Numbered from the stretch's first letter, positions 30,091 through 38,894 are shown. The stretch is DNA of 64,000 nucleotides from Pseudomonas sp. MF4836 (GCF_002018875.1 NZ_MVOL01000002.1:620001-684000); one strand, 5' to 3'. Notes: generated by a model not told the origin, from the letters alone. Numbers and translations: made by a program.

Positions 30091-30875
30091 GGTTGGGTTA
30101 TCCAGGTAATGCGTGGATGGTCGGCCAGCGGATGGCGATCGATCAGGGCCTCGACCCCGAACACTTCCCGCAGCAGTTCGGCGGTCAGGACCTCGGTCGG
30201 CGTGCCGCTGGCGACGATGCGCCCGTGATCGAGCACGTACAGCCGGTCGCAGAAAGCCGCGGCCAGGTTCAAGTCGTGGATGCTGGCCAGGGTACCTACC
30301 CCCAGGCGTTTCACCCATTGCAGCAACTGCAATTGGTAGCGTGGGTCGAGGTGGTTGGTCGGCTCGTCGAGGATCAGCAATTGCGGCTGCTGGGCCAGGG
30401 CGCGGGCCAGAATCACCCGCTGCTTTTCACCGCCGGAGAGGGTGGCGAAGGCATGCGTTTCAAAGCCCAGCAGGCCTACTGACTGCAGGGCCTGGCGGGC
30501 CAGTTCGCGGTCATGGGCGGTGTCGCCATCGAACAAGCCCTTGTGCGGGGTCCGGCCCATGGCGACCACTTCTTCAACGGTCAGACCGAAGGCGTCGGGG
30601 AACTCCTGCAGCACCACGGCAATGCGCTGCGCGCACCAGCGAGGCGATTGCCGCCACAGGTCGTAATGCTCCAGGCGCACTTCGCCCTGCTGCGGTTTGC
30701 TGAAGCGATAGGCGCAGCGCAGCAGGCTGGTCTTGCCGCTGCCATTGGGCCCGATCAGGCCGACGAACTCCCCCGGTGCCACATGCAGGCTGGCCTCACG
30801 CAGCTGGAACTGGTGATGACAATGGCCCTGGCCCAGGGGTGTCCAGGCCAGGTTGGTGAGGTTCAGCGAGGTCAT
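30087..30875 (-). CDS. ABC transporter ATP-binding protein, FecE/BtuD type (262 aa)
   Basis: An ATPase for the neighbouring FecCD-type permease: Walker A GPNGSGKTSLLR, signature LSGGEKQRVILARAL, Walker B LLILDEPTNHLD, and a switch His in ASIHDLNLA. I chose the ATG at 30875; the start at 30998 would add an unrelated leader that crosses the Zur-like palindrome. First gene of the operon. Confidence 0.94.
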   Translation of the reverse strand: MTSLNLTNLAWTPLGQGHCHHQFQLREASLHVAPGEFVGLIGPNGSGKTSLLRCAYRFSKPQQGEVRLEHYDLWRQSPRWCAQRIAVVLQEFPDAFGLTVEEVVAMGRTPHKGLFDGDTAHDRELARQALQSVGLLGFETHAFATLSGGEKQRVILARALAQQPQLLILDEPTNHLDPRYQLQLLQWVKRLGVGTLASIHDLNLAAAFCDRLYVLDHGRIVASGTPTEVLTAELLREVFGVEALIDRHPLADHPRITWITQP

Positions 30876-30939
30876 GCGCGATCCGTATTGATTGCCCGGC
30901 GCCGCGATGGGGCGGCGGGCAGCAAGCTTACACTTGCAG

Positions 30940-30952
30940 GTTACAAAGTAAC
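30940..30952. promoter_or_regulatory. Palindrome GTTAC-AAA-GTAAC upstream of the ABC operon, Zur-box-like
   Basis: A perfect 13-base palindrome, 65 bases upstream of the ATPase start, within the context GCAGGTTACAAAGTAACA. The GTTA-N5-TAAC frame resembles the known Zur site GTTATANTATAAC except at the inner bases. It could bind Zur, which would point to zinc transport. This is inference from a short pattern. Confidence 0.45.
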
Positions 30953-31019
30953 ATTGGTCCGGGTCGAACCGGGCCGCGCACAGTCTACAGAAGCGCAAAC
31001 GCTGCGCATCTCGCCAGGT

Positions 31020-32402
31020 TCATGTTGAAGATGAGGCGGACTCAGAGGCACGGTTCCAGCGTGATAACAGCAGGCGATCGAGCAGCCACACCGCAATCAG
31101 CGACGCGCCCACCAGGGGAAACGCCAACGCCAGGGCCAGCATCACCCACATCGCGGTTTTCCACTTCGGCAGGTCATGGCGCAGCGGCGGCACGCCGAGT
31201 CGGCCAGTGGGGCGGCGCTTCCACCAGATCACCAGGCCGCTGACGGCGCTGAGCAGAATCATCAGACAGATCAACAGCACCGCCAACTGATTCAGCGGCC
31301 CGAACATCTTGCCTTCGTGGAGCATGACCCCGACCTCGGTGGCGCGGGCCACGGGGCTGTAGTCCTGCCAGCGCACATCGGCCAGGACCTGGCCGGTGTA
31401 CTGGTCGATGTGCAGGGTGGCGTCGTTGCGCGGGTCGTCGGCGAACACCGCGACGGTGAACACGCCGCTGGCGGTAGTGGGCAGAGTGATGCTGTAGCCG
31501 GGCTCGACCTGGCGCTGGCGAGCGATGTCCTGCACCTGTTGCAAGCCGATGGCTGGCGCTGCCGGCGCGTGGTCGGCACCACCGTGGGCCATGTGCTCGG
31601 CATGGTCGCCGGACATCGGCATCGGCGTGTTTTCCAGGGCCCAGGGCACGGTCTGGCGCGTGGCGTTATTCAGGGCGCCGGCCTGCTGGTCGGACTGCGG
31701 CACGTTGTTCCACATGGCCGCCGGGAAGCGGTTCCAGAGGTCGGCGTATTGCTTGCCCCAGAAGCCGGTCCAGGTCATGCCGCTCAACAGCATCACCAGC
31801 AGGAATGCGGCGCCCCAAAAGCCCACCACGCTGTGCAGATCGCGCCAGAACAGGCGGCCGCGGCTGCTCAGGCGTGGCCACAGGACCCCGGCCGTGGACT
31901 TGCCGCGCGGCCACCACAGGTACAGGCCGGACACCACCAGCATCACGCCCCAGCCAGCGGCCAGTTCCACCAGGCGGTCGCCCAGGGTGCCGATCATCAG
32001 CTCGCCGTGAATGGCCCGGGCCACGGCTTGCAGCGTGCGCTTGGCGTGCTGCTCGCCGAGGATGTCGCCGTGGTAGGGATCGACGAACACGTTCAACTCG
32101 ACGCCGGCGTTTTGCGCCACGAACTGTGCGCTGCGCTCGGCATTGATCGGCGGCAGGTACTGTTTGATCTGGGCCTGTGGATAAACCGCCTGCACCCGCT
32201 TGAGCAGCTCGTCGGCGCTGAGGCTGTGGTGCCCGGCGGGGACGTTGAGCAGCTCGCCGTACATCAGCGGGTCGAGCTGGGGCTTGAACAGATAAATGAT
32301 GCCGGTCAGGGCCAGCATCACCATAAAGGGCGCGACCAGCAGCCCGGCGTAGAAATGCCAGCGCCAGGCCAGGTTGTAGAAAGACACCTTGGGTTGAGTC
32401 AT
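31020..32402 (-). CDS. PepSY-associated TM-helix protein, likely metal/siderophore uptake partner (460 aa)
   Basis: A PepSY_TM membrane protein: an N-terminal transmembrane helix (FYAGLLVAPFMVMLALTGIIYLF), two periplasmic PepSY-like segments, an inner pair of helices, and a C-terminal cluster of helices followed by a basic tail. A His/Met-rich stretch (PMSGDHAEHMAHGGADHAP) about the middle suggests metal contact. Members usually sit next to TonB-dependent receptors and may reduce or move the metal at the inner membrane. I chose the ATG at 32402. It is the last gene of the copper operon, separated from oprC by a REP pair. Confidence 0.88.
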   Translation of the reverse strand: MTQPKVSFYNLAWRWHFYAGLLVAPFMVMLALTGIIYLFKPQLDPLMYGELLNVPAGHHSLSADELLKRVQAVYPQAQIKQYLPPINAERSAQFVAQNAGVELNVFVDPYHGDILGEQHAKRTLQAVARAIHGELMIGTLGDRLVELAAGWGVMLVVSGLYLWWPRGKSTAGVLWPRLSSRGRLFWRDLHSVVGFWGAAFLLVMLLSGMTWTGFWGKQYADLWNRFPAAMWNNVPQSDQQAGALNNATRQTVPWALENTPMPMSGDHAEHMAHGGADHAPAAPAIGLQQVQDIARQRQVEPGYSITLPTTASGVFTVAVFADDPRNDATLHIDQYTGQVLADVRWQDYSPVARATEVGVMLHEGKMFGPLNQLAVLLICLMILLSAVSGLVIWWKRRPTGRLGVPPLRHDLPKWKTAMWVMLALALAFPLVGASLIAVWLLDRLLLSRWNRASESASSST

Positions 32403-32468
32403 CGAATAAGGCTCCGCACGGCAGTGGATCTGTTGTTGTAGGGGCAGCTGTTGCTGCCAGTCATGCTC

Positions 32469-32553
32469 TGTAGCCGCTGCCGAGGCACGAGGCTGCGCTG
32501 GTCTGGGCGGATTCACTCGCTCATCCCCAGCGCAGCCTGGCGGCAGCGGCTAT
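32469..32553. repeat. REP doublet between oprC and the PepSY gene
   Basis: The arm at 32471-32500 (TAGCCGCTGCCGAGG, then ACGAGGCTGCGCTG) is complementary to the arm at 32528-32552 (CAGCGCAGCCTGG, then CGGCAGCGGCTA), apart from a few bulged bases. This forms a stem-loop after the oprC stop. Confidence 0.7.
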
Positions 32554-32557
32554 GGGG

Positions 32558-34693
32558 TCAGAAGCTCAGGTCGACCTTGGTCCAGAGCGTGCGTCCCGGT
32601 TCGTTGATGGCTTGCGGGTCATTGGCCGGATAGCCGAACCCGGCGTTGCCGGCCAGGTTCAAGTGCTCGGCGTAGGCTTTGCCGAACAGGTTGTCGACGC
32701 CGCTGCTGAGTTTCAGGTTCTTGTTGATGCGGTAGGCGCCGTTGAGCGAGAACACGCCGAAGCCGCCGCTCTTGTCGAAGTCCTTGCCGACCACGTTGCC
32801 CTTGTTCTGGTCGATGCGGTTCTGCGCCGCGACCACCCGCCACAAGGCGCCGGCGCTCCACTGATCCTGGCTGTAGGTCAGGCCCATGCGGGCGTCGAGC
32901 GGTGGCATTTGCGGCAGGGCCTTGCCATCGCTGCTGTTCTTGCCCCAGGCGTAGGCCAGGGTGGCGTCGGCCTTCCAGTTGGAGGTCAGCTTGTAGGCCG
33001 CCCCCAGTTCGCCGCCCATGATCCGGGCGTCGATGTTCTCGGCCTGGGAGGTGGTGCCCATCATCCCCGGGCGGTAGTTGAACAGGATGTAGTCGCGGAT
33101 TTGACCGACATAGCCCGAGGCCCAGGCCTCCAGGTCTTCGCTTTTGTATTGCAGGCCGAAATCAAGCTGGGTGGTTTTCTCCGGCTTGATCGAATCGAAG
33201 GCGTTGACCGAACCGGCAGGGCCGGTATTGGGCGAAAACAGCTCCCAGTAATCCGGGAAACGCTGGGTATGGCCAAGGCCGGCGTACAGGGTGGTGGGGC
33301 TGTCGGCCAGATCATGCTCGTAGCGCACAAAGCCGCTGGGCAGGGTGTCGGCGCGGGTGTTGTCGGCGGTGGGGTTGGGGCGGCTCATCATGTTGCTGGT
33401 GAGGCGCTGGCGATAGTCCTTGGCCGAGGCGCGGTCCAGCCGCGCGCCGCTGATCAGGCGATCACGGTCGGCGGCGTACCAGGTCAGCTCACTGAAGACT
33501 CCATAGTTGTGGAAGTCGGCGTCCTTCTCGCGGGGCAGTTGCTTGTAGGTGTCGACGCCGCTGCTGGCGCGTTGGCGGTGTTCGTTGGTCTGTGCATCCA
33601 GGCCGCTGATCAGCTGCACATCGGCCCAGCGCCAGGTGGCCTTGATCCGCGCGCCGAGGGTCCGGCGATCGACGTTGGACGCCATGGGCCCGGCCATCAT
33701 CCCGGTGCCCGACGGCGTGCGCAGGCTGTAGTTGTCCATCACGTGGTCGGCGTAGTTGTAGTAGACCTGGGCCTCGACCTTGTCCAGCACTTCGCCGAGG
33801 TTGGACTTCTCGAAGCGCAGCCCCAGGCTTTCGCGCTTGAACTGCGAACCGTCCATGCCGCGTCCGGCGTAGCGAGCCTCGCCGTCGCCCTTGCCGGCGG
33901 TCAGCTCCAGCAGGGTGTCGGCGTCCGGGGTCCAGCCCAGGGCCACATCGCCGTTCCACTTGTCGTAGCGCGAGGCCACGGTGTCGTTGTTGCCGTCTTT
34001 GTAATCGTCGGCGTGGGCGGTGTTGCCGATCACCCTGACATAGCCCAGCGGGCCACCGGCAGCGGCATCCAGCACCTTGTCGAAACGACCGTTGGAGCCG
34101 GCCAGCAGGCTGGCATTGACCCGGGTTCCCAGTTCGCCGAAATGCTCGGGCTCACGCTCGAACAACACGGTCCCGGCCGATGCGCCCGGGCCCCAGAGCA
34201 CGGTTTGCGGGCCTTTGATCACGGTCAGCTTGTCGTAGGTCTCGGGGGAAATGTAGGAGGTCGGAGCGTCCATGCGCCCGGGGCAGGCGCCGAGCATCAT
34301 GCCGCCATTGGTCAGTATGTTCAGCCGCGAACCAAACATCCCGCGCAGCACCGGGTCGCCATTGGTGCCGCCGTTGCGCACCAGGGCAAAGCCGGGAATG
34401 GTCTTCAGATAGTCGCCACCATCGCTGGCCGGCACTGGCTGACGCGGGTCCTTGGGGTTGGTGACCACGGTCAGCGGCGAGCTGGGGGCAATGGCGGTAA
34501 TCACCGTGGGCGTGAGCTCTTGCGGATGCGGGTGCTGGTGCAGGTCCTCGGCAGGCTCGGCGGCCATGACCAAGGGGGCGAGCAGCGCCCCGCACATGAC
34601 GCTGATGGCGCAGTTGAACCGCACACGGGACGGTTTCAGGGCAAAGGTGTTGCATGCCTGGGCGGCGCCCAGGCGAGTGTTGGCAGAAAACAT
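32558..34693 (-). CDS. oprC: OprC, TonB-dependent copper receptor (711 aa)
   Basis: A TonB-dependent outer-membrane receptor: signal peptide, plug domain (about 55-190) with the YLKTIPGFALVRNGGTNGDP core, then a 22-strand barrel ending in an aromatic residue (TKVDLSF). The copper site described for P. aeruginosa OprC (CxxxM plus HxM) is present here as Cys137-Met141 and His317-Met319. The region just after the signal is His-rich (LHQHPHPQEL). I chose the ATG at 34693 behind a GGAA site. The gene belongs to an operon with PCu(A)C, two DUF2946 proteins and a PepSY protein, a typical copper-uptake set. Confidence 0.95.
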   Translation of the reverse strand: MFSANTRLGAAQACNTFALKPSRVRFNCAISVMCGALLAPLVMAAEPAEDLHQHPHPQELTPTVITAIAPSSPLTVVTNPKDPRQPVPASDGGDYLKTIPGFALVRNGGTNGDPVLRGMFGSRLNILTNGGMMLGACPGRMDAPTSYISPETYDKLTVIKGPQTVLWGPGASAGTVLFEREPEHFGELGTRVNASLLAGSNGRFDKVLDAAAGGPLGYVRVIGNTAHADDYKDGNNDTVASRYDKWNGDVALGWTPDADTLLELTAGKGDGEARYAGRGMDGSQFKRESLGLRFEKSNLGEVLDKVEAQVYYNYADHVMDNYSLRTPSGTGMMAGPMASNVDRRTLGARIKATWRWADVQLISGLDAQTNEHRQRASSGVDTYKQLPREKDADFHNYGVFSELTWYAADRDRLISGARLDRASAKDYRQRLTSNMMSRPNPTADNTRADTLPSGFVRYEHDLADSPTTLYAGLGHTQRFPDYWELFSPNTGPAGSVNAFDSIKPEKTTQLDFGLQYKSEDLEAWASGYVGQIRDYILFNYRPGMMGTTSQAENIDARIMGGELGAAYKLTSNWKADATLAYAWGKNSSDGKALPQMPPLDARMGLTYSQDQWSAGALWRVVAAQNRIDQNKGNVVGKDFDKSGGFGVFSLNGAYRINKNLKLSSGVDNLFGKAYAEHLNLAGNAGFGYPANDPQAINEPGRTLWTKVDLSF

Positions 34694-34778
34694 AAATGTT
34701 CCATCAATAGGCACAAACGACACGGCCGAGCGCCTGCGACTGGGGGCGACAGTCGGCCGTGGGAGAGAAGCAAGGGGC

Positions 34779-35225
34779 CTAGCGGATGGCGGGCGGGGCG
34801 CGGGTCAGGGCGCCGGGGAACACGGTCTGCCGGGCGTGACCCAGGCGCGGGGAGGGGCTGACAAAGGGAGTGTTGGGGGGCATCGCCGCGATGCTGAACG
34901 ACAACCCGCCGGGCAGCGCCGGGCAGTTGAACAACAGGCTGCAGTAGCCGCATTTTTCCCAGAGCCCATGGTGCTCGCTCTGGGTCTTGCCTGGTTGCGC
35001 GCTGGGTTGGGTTTCGCCGTGGCAGCCGGGTTCGCCGCTGTGCATGTCCATCGACATGGACATGTTCATCGGCATGGCCTGATCCATCGGCATCGCTTGG
35101 GAAATCAGCGGACCGATAAAGATCATCAGCATGGCGAACAGGCTGATCCAGCTACCGCGACGCACTTTTATCGAGTGGCGAGGCGGCACGGATCGCCTGG
35201 CGCCGGGCGGGCGCAGGGCGTTCAC
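34779..35225 (-). CDS. DUF2946 protein, Met/His-rich (148 aa)
   Basis: Resembles the DUF2946 family found in copper loci: an N-terminal hydrophobic helix (SWISLFAMLMIFIGPLISQA), then a Met-rich stretch (PMDQAMPMNMSMSMDMHS), and a C-x-x-C centre (KCGYCSLLFNCPAL). The Met motifs are like those of copper-binding proteins. It is between PCu(A)C and OprC, so a periplasmic copper-handling role is likely but unproven. Confidence 0.85.
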   Translation of the reverse strand: MNALRPPGARRSVPPRHSIKVRRGSWISLFAMLMIFIGPLISQAMPMDQAMPMNMSMSMDMHSGEPGCHGETQPSAQPGKTQSEHHGLWEKCGYCSLLFNCPALPGGLSFSIAAMPPNTPFVSPSPRLGHARQTVFPGALTRAPPAIR

Positions 35226-35244
35226 GAACAGCGCGGGTCAGTGA

Positions 35245-35739
35245 TTACTGGGCGTGCTTGTGCTCGGCCATGTTGTCGGGCGCCTGCTTCTGCACCGCGA
35301 CCTCGACCGTTACGTCACCGGCCTTCTCGAAGTGCAGGGTCAGCGGGAAGCGTTTGCCGTCGCTCAGCAGGCTGCGGTCTTTAAGCTCCAGCAGCATCAC
35401 GTGGTAGGCCATGGGCGCGAAGCTGACCTCGGCACCCGGGGCAACGGCCACCTTCGGCACTTGCTGCATTTTCATCAGGTCGCCCTGCATCACGTGTTCA
35501 TGCAGCTCGGCTTTGCCGGCAATCGGTGTGTCGACGCTGAGCAGGGTGTCGGCCGTGCTGCCGGTGTTGTGCAGCACGAAGTACGCCGCAACGGTCGGCG
35601 CGTTCGGCGGCAGCTCCTGGGACCAGGGGTGGGCAATCTGAATCTCGCCGGCCTTGTATTCATGGGCATTGGCGAAACAGGCAGGTAGCAGTACAGCGGC
35701 CAGCAGCAGGGCTTGCTTGACCAGGGATGGTTTGAACAT
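35245..35739 (-). CDS. Periplasmic copper chaperone PCu(A)C (164 aa)
   Basis: A PCu(A)C/DUF461 protein: signal peptide at 1-25, then the copper site H(M)-x10-M-x21-H-x-M with perfect spacing at His80, Met91, His113 and Met115. The family binds Cu(I) and delivers it to cytochrome oxidase CuA or other targets. The C-terminus is His-rich (EHKHAQ). I chose the ATG at 35739, since it opens the signal. Confidence 0.95.
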   Translation of the reverse strand: MFKPSLVKQALLLAAVLLPACFANAHEYKAGEIQIAHPWSQELPPNAPTVAAYFVLHNTGSTADTLLSVDTPIAGKAELHEHVMQGDLMKMQQVPKVAVAPGAEVSFAPMAYHVMLLELKDRSLLSDGKRFPLTLHFEKAGDVTVEVAVQKQAPDNMAEHKHAQ

Positions 35740-35787
35740 GGCAATTCTCCAGGGTGATTCAAAAACGCAGGTCACTTGCGAAAGGAA

Positions 35788-36186
35788 TCACGCCAGGGGC
35801 GGTGCACCGGGGTTCAGGCTCGGCCATTGCTGGCGCGGCGTGGGGGTGTCGATCAGGGTGGGCGGCAGGCTGCCGTGGGTGGCGTAGCGTGCGAAATACG
35901 GCTGCGGCACATGCCCGGGCATGGCCATCAGGGGCGCTGAGCCCGAGCAGCACCAGCAATGCTGCATGTTGGAGTGATCGTCGTTCTGCGGGGCTTTTTG
36001 CTCGAGCTTGCCCAGGGAGATCGCCACCAGCTTGGTGCCGGTCGAAGAACAGAAGCTGCCCCACAGCAGTTGCTCGGTGGCGCCCTGGTCGTCCCGCGGC
36101 ATGGCCCCGGAAAGCGGCATGGCAAGCATGTTGAACAGCACTGCGAAGCAGGCGATCCAGGCAAATGCGAGCCGTTGTCGGGACAT
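35788..36186 (-). CDS. DUF2946 protein, first gene of the copper operon (132 aa)
   Basis: A second DUF2946-type protein: N-terminal hydrophobic helix (RLAFAWIACFAVLFNMLAMPLSG), a Cys in SFCSSTG, and a Cys-Trp-Cys-Cys cluster (MQHCWCCSGSAP) in the middle. It starts 48 bases before the PCu(A)C gene. A perfect 10-bp inverted repeat lies 23 bases upstream of its start codon. Confidence 0.85.
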   Translation of the reverse strand: MSRQRLAFAWIACFAVLFNMLAMPLSGAMPRDDQGATEQLLWGSFCSSTGTKLVAISLGKLEQKAPQNDDHSNMQHCWCCSGSAPLMAMPGHVPQPYFARYATHGSLPPTLIDTPTPRQQWPSLNPGAPPLA

Positions 36187-36208
36187 GATGGACGATCCGT
36201 CGGGTTGA

Positions 36209-36237
36209 GCGATCAGGCGGGTATTTAGCCTGATCGC
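36209..36237. promoter_or_regulatory. Perfect 10-bp inverted repeat upstream of the copper operon
   Basis: GCGATCAGGC (36209-36218) and GCCTGATCGC (36228-36237) are exact complements with a 9-base spacer. The repeat sits 23 bases upstream of the first gene of the copper operon. It could be an operator or a 5' leader hairpin. Confidence 0.45.
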
Positions 36238-36248
36238 CGGGCATAAGT

Positions 36249-36285
36249 AAAAAAGCCGTGTGCGGTGTGGTGTCGCAGCGCGGCT
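36249..36285 (-). terminator. Probable terminator of the toxin-antitoxin operon
   Basis: On the minus strand AGCCG pairs with CGGCT across a GC-rich loop and is followed by a run of Ts (36254 down to 36249). It lies right at the antitoxin stop codon. The stem is short, so the call is moderate. Confidence 0.4.
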
Positions 36286-36575
36286 CAGGCAGTGCTGGCG
36301 TGCAGCTTGAGGCCCAGGGCCTTCATCACCTTGATGATAGTCGCGAACTCGGGATTGCCCTGGCTGCCCAGCGCCTTGTACAGGCTTTCACGGCCCAGGC
36401 CGGTGTCGCGGGCGATCTGGGTCATGCCCCGGGCGCGGGCGATGTCGTTCAGGGCCGCGCGAACCAGCACGCCGTCGCCGCTGTCTTCCTCGAAGCAGGC
36501 GTCGAGGTAGGCCACCATGTCTTCGGGTGTTTTGAGGTGCTCGGCGGCGTCGAAAGGGATCAGTGGGTGGTTCAT
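36285..36575 (-). CDS. HTH antitoxin, HigA-like addiction-module antidote (96 aa)
   Basis: A small DNA-binding protein with a helix-turn-helix (MTQIARDTGLGRESLYKALGS) of the addiction-module antidote family (TIGR02684-like). Antitoxins of this family bind the toxin and repress their own promoter. It follows the toxin gene with three intervening bases. Two palindromes upstream of the toxin gene are candidate operators. Confidence 0.9.
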   Translation of the reverse strand: MNHPLIPFDAAEHLKTPEDMVAYLDACFEEDSGDGVLVRAALNDIARARGMTQIARDTGLGRESLYKALGSQGNPEFATIIKVMKALGLKLHASTA

Positions 36576-36578
36576 GGT

Positions 36579-36881
36579 TCAGTCCTCGCTCTTGAGGTCA
36601 TGTGCCAACTGCCTGGCACGTTGGATATCGCGCGGCTGGGTGGTTTTGTCGCCACCTGCCAGCAACAGGTAGATCACCTTGCCGCGTCGGGAAAAGTACA
36701 CCCGGTACCCGGGCCCGCGATGGATGCGCATTTCGTAGACGCCCCCGCCGACGGCTTCGCAGTCTCCGAAATAACCAAGCTGCGCGGCCCTTACCCTGGC
36801 CAGTACCCGAGCCCTGACGGTGGAATCTCTCAAGGCCTGGAGCCAGCGGACAAACACTGGGGTCTGTTCAAAGATAAGCAT
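36579..36881 (-). CDS. RelE/HigB-type addiction-module toxin (100 aa)
   Basis: A RelE-superfamily killer protein (TIGR02683-like). It has the typical core ARVRAAQLGYFGDCEAVGGGVYEMRIHRGPGYRVYF and the late LLLAGGDKTTQPRDIQRA. RelE/HigB toxins cut mRNA on the ribosome. I chose the ATG at 36881, which gives the usual 100-residue length; a start at 36995 would cross the operator-like palindromes. Confidence 0.9.
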   Translation of the reverse strand: MLIFEQTPVFVRWLQALRDSTVRARVLARVRAAQLGYFGDCEAVGGGVYEMRIHRGPGYRVYFSRRGKVIYLLLAGGDKTTQPRDIQRARQLAHDLKSED

Positions 36882-36888
36882 GGCAACT

Positions 36889-36904
36889 GTATTCCTTGGG
36901 ATAC
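36889..36904. promoter_or_regulatory. Palindrome 1 upstream of the toxin gene
   Basis: GTATTCC-TT-GGGATAC matches its complement at six of seven arm positions. It lies eight bases upstream of the toxin start codon, where autorepressing antitoxins commonly bind. Confidence 0.4.
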
Positions 36905-36906
36905 GT

Positions 36907-36927
36907 CCTGGCAAGTCATTTGCCAGG
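36907..36927. promoter_or_regulatory. Palindrome 2 upstream of the toxin gene
   Basis: CCTGGCAA-GTCAT-TTGCCAGG is a perfect 8-bp inverted repeat with a 5-base spacer, adjacent to palindrome 1. A candidate antitoxin operator. Confidence 0.5.
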
Positions 36928-37071
36928 TGACCAGCCCGCGAGGCGACGACCGGCCCTTCGGGGCTGTGACCATGGCCATCGATCTGGCTGTGCAAGGAAC
37001 ATTAAAGCGTCGGCTTTTTTAAAGCTGTCAGGGGAATCCCAAGGGGCTGTGGGCCGGAGCTTTATTGTTTG

Positions 37072-37800
37072 TCAGGCGTGAGGCTGATCGCTCAACGCCA
37101 GCAGTAGCTCGGCCACGGAGGTAAAGCAGCGATCGGCCTCGGGCAGCGCCGGGCGCTTGAGCACCAGCACCGGTATCCGGCGTTCGCGGGCCACTTCCAG
37201 CTTGGGCTCGGTGGCGCTGCTGCCGCTGTTTTTGCTGATCAGCACATCGATTCGGCGCTGCTCGAACAGCTCGCGCTCGGCGTCCAGGTGGAACGGTCCA
37301 CGGGCGCCTATGACCTCGCAGCGCGAGTTGCCGGGGTAGGTGTCGAGGGCGCGCAGGGTCCAGAACTGCCCTTCGGGGATCTCATCCAGATGCTGCAAGG
37401 GTTCGCGCCCTAGGGTGAACAGCGGGCGCTGGAACGGGCGCAGGGCCTCGACCAATTCGTCCCAGTCAGTGACTTCCCGCCAGTCGTCTGCAGGCTGCGG
37501 TTGCCAGGCCGGACGGCGCAGGGCCCAGCATGGAATGGCGCTGTGGCGCGCGGCCTGGACCGCGTTGTGGCTGATTTGCGCGGCGTAGGGGTGAGTGGCA
37601 TCCAGCAGCAGGTCGATGCCTTGTTCCTGGATAAACCGTGCCAGCCCTTCGGCGCCACCGTAGCCGCCGACCCGCACCTGGCAGTCGAGGTCGGTGGGCA
37701 CCCGGCCGACCCCGGCCAGGCTGTAGATGTGCGCCGGGCCCAGGGTACGGGCGATGGCCAGGGCTTCGGTCACGCCGCCCAACAGCAAAATACGTTTCAT
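37072..37800 (-). CDS. cobK: Precorrin-6A reductase CobK/CbiJ (242 aa)
   Basis: NADPH-dependent reductase of precorrin-6A to dihydro-precorrin-6. Visible features: the start [17 protein letters not shown], the [15 protein letters not shown] segment, the [17 protein letters not shown] motif, and the ending [19 protein letters not shown]. Length fits the family. The start overlaps the cbiD stop by four bases. Confidence 0.95.
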   Translation of the reverse strand: MKRILLLGGVTEALAIARTLGPAHIYSLAGVGRVPTDLDCQVRVGGYGGAEGLARFIQEQGIDLLLDATHPYAAQISHNAVQAARHSAIPCWALRRPAWQPQPADDWREVTDWDELVEALRPFQRPLFTLGREPLQHLDEIPEGQFWTLRALDTYPGNSRCEVIGARGPFHLDAERELFEQRRIDVLISKNSGSSATEPKLEVARERRIPVLVLKRPALPEADRCFTSVAELLLALSDQPHA

Positions 37801-38894
37801 TGGAAGGCTCCGGCCCGGCCGACAATGCCGCCCTGGCGATCAATGGCAAACACCTCGACCTGCACCTGGGTCGGCACCACGCTGCGGGCAAACGCCAGGG
37901 CGTGCTGGCACACCGCGTCACCCAGGGCGATACCGGCGGCGCTGGCCAGGGCCAAGGCCTGCTGGCTGGTGTTGGCCTCGATGATGGCCTGTTGCAAGGC
38001 CCCGTCGGCGCCAATGGCCGCCGCCCAGGCCGCCAGTTGCGGCAGGTCGATGCTTGAATGGCGGCTGTGCAGGTCCATGTGCCCGGCGGCCAGTTTGCTG
38101 ATCTTGCCGAAGCCGCCGCACAGGCTGAGTTTATCCACAGGCACTTTGCGCAGGTGCTTGAGCACCGCGCCGACAAAATCGCCCATCTCGATCAGGGCGA
38201 TTTCCGGCAGGTCGTAGACCCGGCGCATAGTGTCTTCACTGGCGTTGCCGGTGCAGGCGGCGATGTGCTGGTAGCCGTTATGGGTGGCGACATCGATGCC
38301 CTGGTGGATCGAGGCGATATAGGCCGCGCAGGAGAACGGCCGCACGATGCCGCTGGTGCCGAGGATCGACAGCCCCCCGAGAATGCCCAGGCGCGGGTTC
38401 ATGGTCTTCAGGGCCAGGGCCTCGCCGCCCTCGACATTCACCGTGACCTCGAAGCCGCCGCCGTAGCGTTGTTCCAGCGCCAACTGGCTCAGGTGATCGC
38501 TGATCATCTTGCGCGGCACCGGGTTGATCGCCGGTTCGCCGACCCCCAGCACCAGCCCCGGGCGAGTCACGGTGCCCACGCCGTTGCCGGCGATAAAGCG
38601 GATCCCCGGCTCCGGGGCCAGGCGCACCCGGGAGTAGAGCAGGGCACCGTGGGTCACGTCGGGGTCGTCGCCGGCGTCCTTGATGGTGCCGGCCTCGGCG
38701 CCGTCGGCATTGAGGCGGCAGAACTCCAGGCGCATCTGCACCTGCTTGCCCTTGGGCAGGGTGATCTGCACCGCATCGGCGTCCACGCCACTGAGCAGCA
38801 GGCGCGCAGCCGCGAGGCTGGTGGCCGTGGCGCAGCTGCCGGTGGTCAGGCCACTGCGCAGGGGCGCGGGCTGTTCGGCGGTTTCGTCACGCAT
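37797..38894 (-). CDS. cbiD: Cobalt-precorrin-5B C1-methyltransferase CbiD (365 aa)
   Basis: CbiD family methyltransferase that adds the C1 methyl group of the corrin ring. The family start [22 protein letters not shown], the [12 protein letters not shown] motif and the [16 protein letters not shown] segment are clear. CbiD is named for the anaerobic route. In Pseudomonas it takes the place of CobF. It follows cobL with a 54-base gap. Confidence 0.95.
   Translation of the reverse strand: MRDETAEQPAPLRSGLTTGSCATATSLAAARLLLSGVDADAVQITLPKGKQVQMRLEFCRLNADGAEAGTIKDAGDDPDVTHGALLYSRVRLAPEPGIRFIAGNGVGTVTRPGLVLGVGEPAINPVPRKMISDHLSQLALEQRYGGGFEVTVNVEGGEALALKTMNPRLGILGGLSILGTSGIVRPFSCAAYIASIHQGIDVATHNGYQHIAACTGNASEDTMRRVYDLPEIALIEMGDFVGAVLKHLRKVPVDKLSLCGGFGKISKLAAGHMDLHSRHSSIDLPQLAAWAAAIGADGALQQAIIEANTSQQALALASAAGIALGDAVCQHALAFARSVVPTQVQVEVFAIDRQGGIVGRAGAFQ

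Noticed and set aside
37001..37030. AAAGC-GTCG-GCTTTTTT as a terminator before cobK
   Set aside because: The stem is only five base pairs and the orientation does not match an upstream plus-strand gene.
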